NCBI GenBank assembly: GCA_964631265.1
Contig: CAZVWW010000151.1
Coordinates: 1 to 5,117 of the forward strand
Source of the DNA: CAZVWW01 sp964631265
GTDB lineage: Bacteria > Thermotogota > Thermotogae > MWEM01
Direction of reading: 5' to 3'
DNA length: 5,117 nt
In this document: one piece after another, positions 3,831 through 5,117 of the stretch
Position numbering within the stretch: position 1 is the stretch's first letter
How the letters are laid out: every line of letters begins with the position of its first letter
Translations under genes and position numbers: made by a program
Notes under the pieces: generated by a model
What the model was told of the DNA's origin: nothing
Databases searched by the model: none
What the model saw: the letters and a program-made list of their open reading frames with translations, nothing else

Positions 3831-5114
3831 TTATTCAGAAATTGAGTAAAAGGCCTCTTTGCCTTTGAAAACGCCTGCGTCCCCGAGTTCCTCTTCAATC
3901 CTGAGGAGCCGGTTGTACTTGGCAATCCGGTCCGTTCTGGAAAGGGAGCCCGTCTTGATCTGTCCGGCATTTGTGGCAACGGCGAGATCGGCGATGAAGG
4001 TGTCCTCGGTCTCTCCAGATCTGTGTGAGACAACGTTGGTCATGTTATTCGTCTTGGCGTATTCGATGGTGTCGAGTGTTTCGGTGACAGAACCGATCTG
4101 GTTCAACTTGATCAGGATGGAGTTGGAAGCCTCTTTCTCAACGCCCTTCTTCAATCGGTTGATGTTGGTGACGTAGAGATCGTCGCCCACGAGCTGTACC
4201 TTGTGGCCCATTTTCTTCTGCATCTTGGCAAAGGCATCCCAGTCTTCCTCGTCAAAGGCATCCTCGATCGAGATGATGGGATATTTCTCAACCAGTTCGT
4301 TGTAGTAGTCGAGCAGTTCATCGGCTGTCTTGTCCTCGCCGTCAACGTGATAGGTACCGTCGTCGTTGTGGAACTCGGAAGCGGCGGCATCCATGGCAAT
4401 AAGGACCTGTTCGCCCGGTTTATAACCGGCCTTTTCAATGGCCTTGACGATAACGGAGAGGCCCTCTTCGTTGGAACCAAGATTTGGCGCAAAGCCGCCC
4501 TCGTCTCCGACTGACGTGATGTGACCGCCCTCTTTGAGGATCTTCTTCAGGTTGTGGAATATCTCAGCACCTGCCCGTAATGCCTCACGGAAGCAGCAGA
4601 AACCGGCCGGCATGACCATGAATTCCTGGATATCGAGACTGTTATCCGCGTGCTCCCCGCCGTTGATGATATTCATCATGGGGACGGGGATCGTCTTGGC
4701 GTTTGCACCGCCGAGGTATTTGTAAAGGGGAACATCCAGGGCATTTGCCGCCGCTCTTGCAACAGCCATTGAAACGCCGAGAATGGCGTTTGCGCCGAGC
4801 TTGGCCTTGTTGTCCGTGCCGTCAAGATCGATGAGCATCTTGTCGATGAACGTCTGATCAAAGACATCGAGCCCGATGAGTTTCGGGGCGATGATATCGT
4901 TGACATTCTTAACCGCCTTTTGAACACCCTTGCCCATGTATCTCTCATTACCGTCTCTCATCTCGATAGCCTCAAACTGACCTGTTGAAGCCCCTGAGGG
5001 GACAATGGCGCTGCCGAGTGTTCCGTCTTCAAGCTGAATCTCAACCTCTACCGTGGGATTCCCTCTTGAGTCCAATACTTCTCTTCCAATAACGTCGTAA
5101 ATTTCAATGTACAT
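3831..5114 (-). CDS. eno: Enolase (phosphopyruvate hydratase)
   Basis: Enolase interconverts 2-phosphoglycerate and phosphoenolpyruvate in the cytoplasm, using Mg2+. The 427-aa length is typical and the gene is complete. The N-terminal signature is REVLDSRGNPTVEVEI (11-26), with the mobile loop SGASTG at 40-45. H155 is in GGEHADN. The general acid/base side carries E164 and E205 (GDEGGFAPN), and the metal ligands are D242 (MDAAAS), E284 (SIEDAF) and D311 (GDDLYVTN). K336 (ILIKLNQIG), HRSGETED (364-371) and K387 (IKTGSLSR) complete the active site. The stretch PAGFCCFREA (169-178) has Cys-Cys where a form like PVGASSFREA is usual. The ATG at 5114 is three bases from the window edge, preceded by TGA, so its ribosome-binding site is not visible. 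It is probably the first visible gene of a minus-strand unit that includes the small gene downstream. Confidence 0.97.
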   Translation of the reverse strand: MYIEIYDVIGREVLDSRGNPTVEVEIQLEDGTLGSAIVPSGASTGQFEAIEMRDGNERYMGKGVQKAVKNVNDIIAPKLIGLDVFDQTFIDKMLIDLDGTDNKAKLGANAILGVSMAVARAAANALDVPLYKYLGGANAKTIPVPMMNIINGGEHADNSLDIQEFMVMPAGFCCFREALRAGAEIFHNLKKILKEGGHITSVGDEGGFAPNLGSNEEGLSVIVKAIEKAGYKPGEQVLIAMDAAASEFHNDDGTYHVDGEDKTADELLDYYNELVEKYPIISIEDAFDEEDWDAFAKMQKKMGHKVQLVGDDLYVTNINRLKKGVEKEASNSILIKLNQIGSVTETLDTIEYAKTNNMTNVVSHRSGETEDTFIADLAVATNAGQIKTGSLSRTDRIAKYNRLLRIEEELGDAGVFKGKEAFYSISE

Positions 5115-5117
5115 TCA

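Overview
The window looks like a piece of bacterial chromosome, probably from a draft or metagenome assembly because it carries a run of exactly 100 N. Shine-Dalgarno sites are strong and purine-rich, one promoter matches the sigma-70/sigma-A consensus perfectly, and the base composition is moderate. The gene set (pyrophosphate-type phosphofructokinase, a TM1266-like small protein, a MerR-type regulator) suits an anaerobic, fermentative bacterium. A Clostridia-like or other deep-branching anaerobe is my guess; the taxon cannot be fixed from these genes by eye.

Layout. From the right edge, the minus strand carries a complete enolase (3831-5114), a small ACT/ferredoxin-fold protein (3499-3756) and a MerR-zinc ribbon-methyltransferase fusion (2099-3322). 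The third gene is preceded by a 176-bp spacer that can fold into a nested stem structure. Facing it tail to tail is a plus-strand XRE-family regulator (starts 1719) that runs into the assembly gap at 1925-2024. The coding fragment after the gap ends in a stop codon sharing the tetranucleotide TTAA with the stop of the methyltransferase gene. Divergent from the XRE gene is a minus-strand PPi-dependent 6-phosphofructokinase (208-1458). At the far left there is probably the 3' end of a plus-strand gene (to 140), with a terminator hairpin between it and the phosphofructokinase.

The most information-rich non-coding stretch is 1459-1718, between the phosphofructokinase and XRE genes. It holds a perfect TTGACA-17-TATAAT promoter for the phosphofructokinase, an 11-bp word (TTCGTACAATT) in that promoter's spacer, and a second copy of the word within a 25-bp inverted repeat. 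It also holds an extended -10 promoter for the XRE gene, a terminator-like hairpin in the phosphofructokinase leader whose opposite strand is a G-quadruplex motif, and a second extended -10 just after the hairpin. The arrangement suggests that the XRE protein controls itself and the phosphofructokinase; this is inference.

Functionally the window pairs two glycolytic enzymes, a reversible PPi-linked phosphofructokinase and enolase, with three likely regulatory proteins (XRE, TM1266-like, MerR-methyltransferase). The least conventional items are the three-domain MerR-methyltransferase, its possible structured leader, and the phosphofructokinase control region. I see no mobile element, CRISPR array, tRNA or rRNA.
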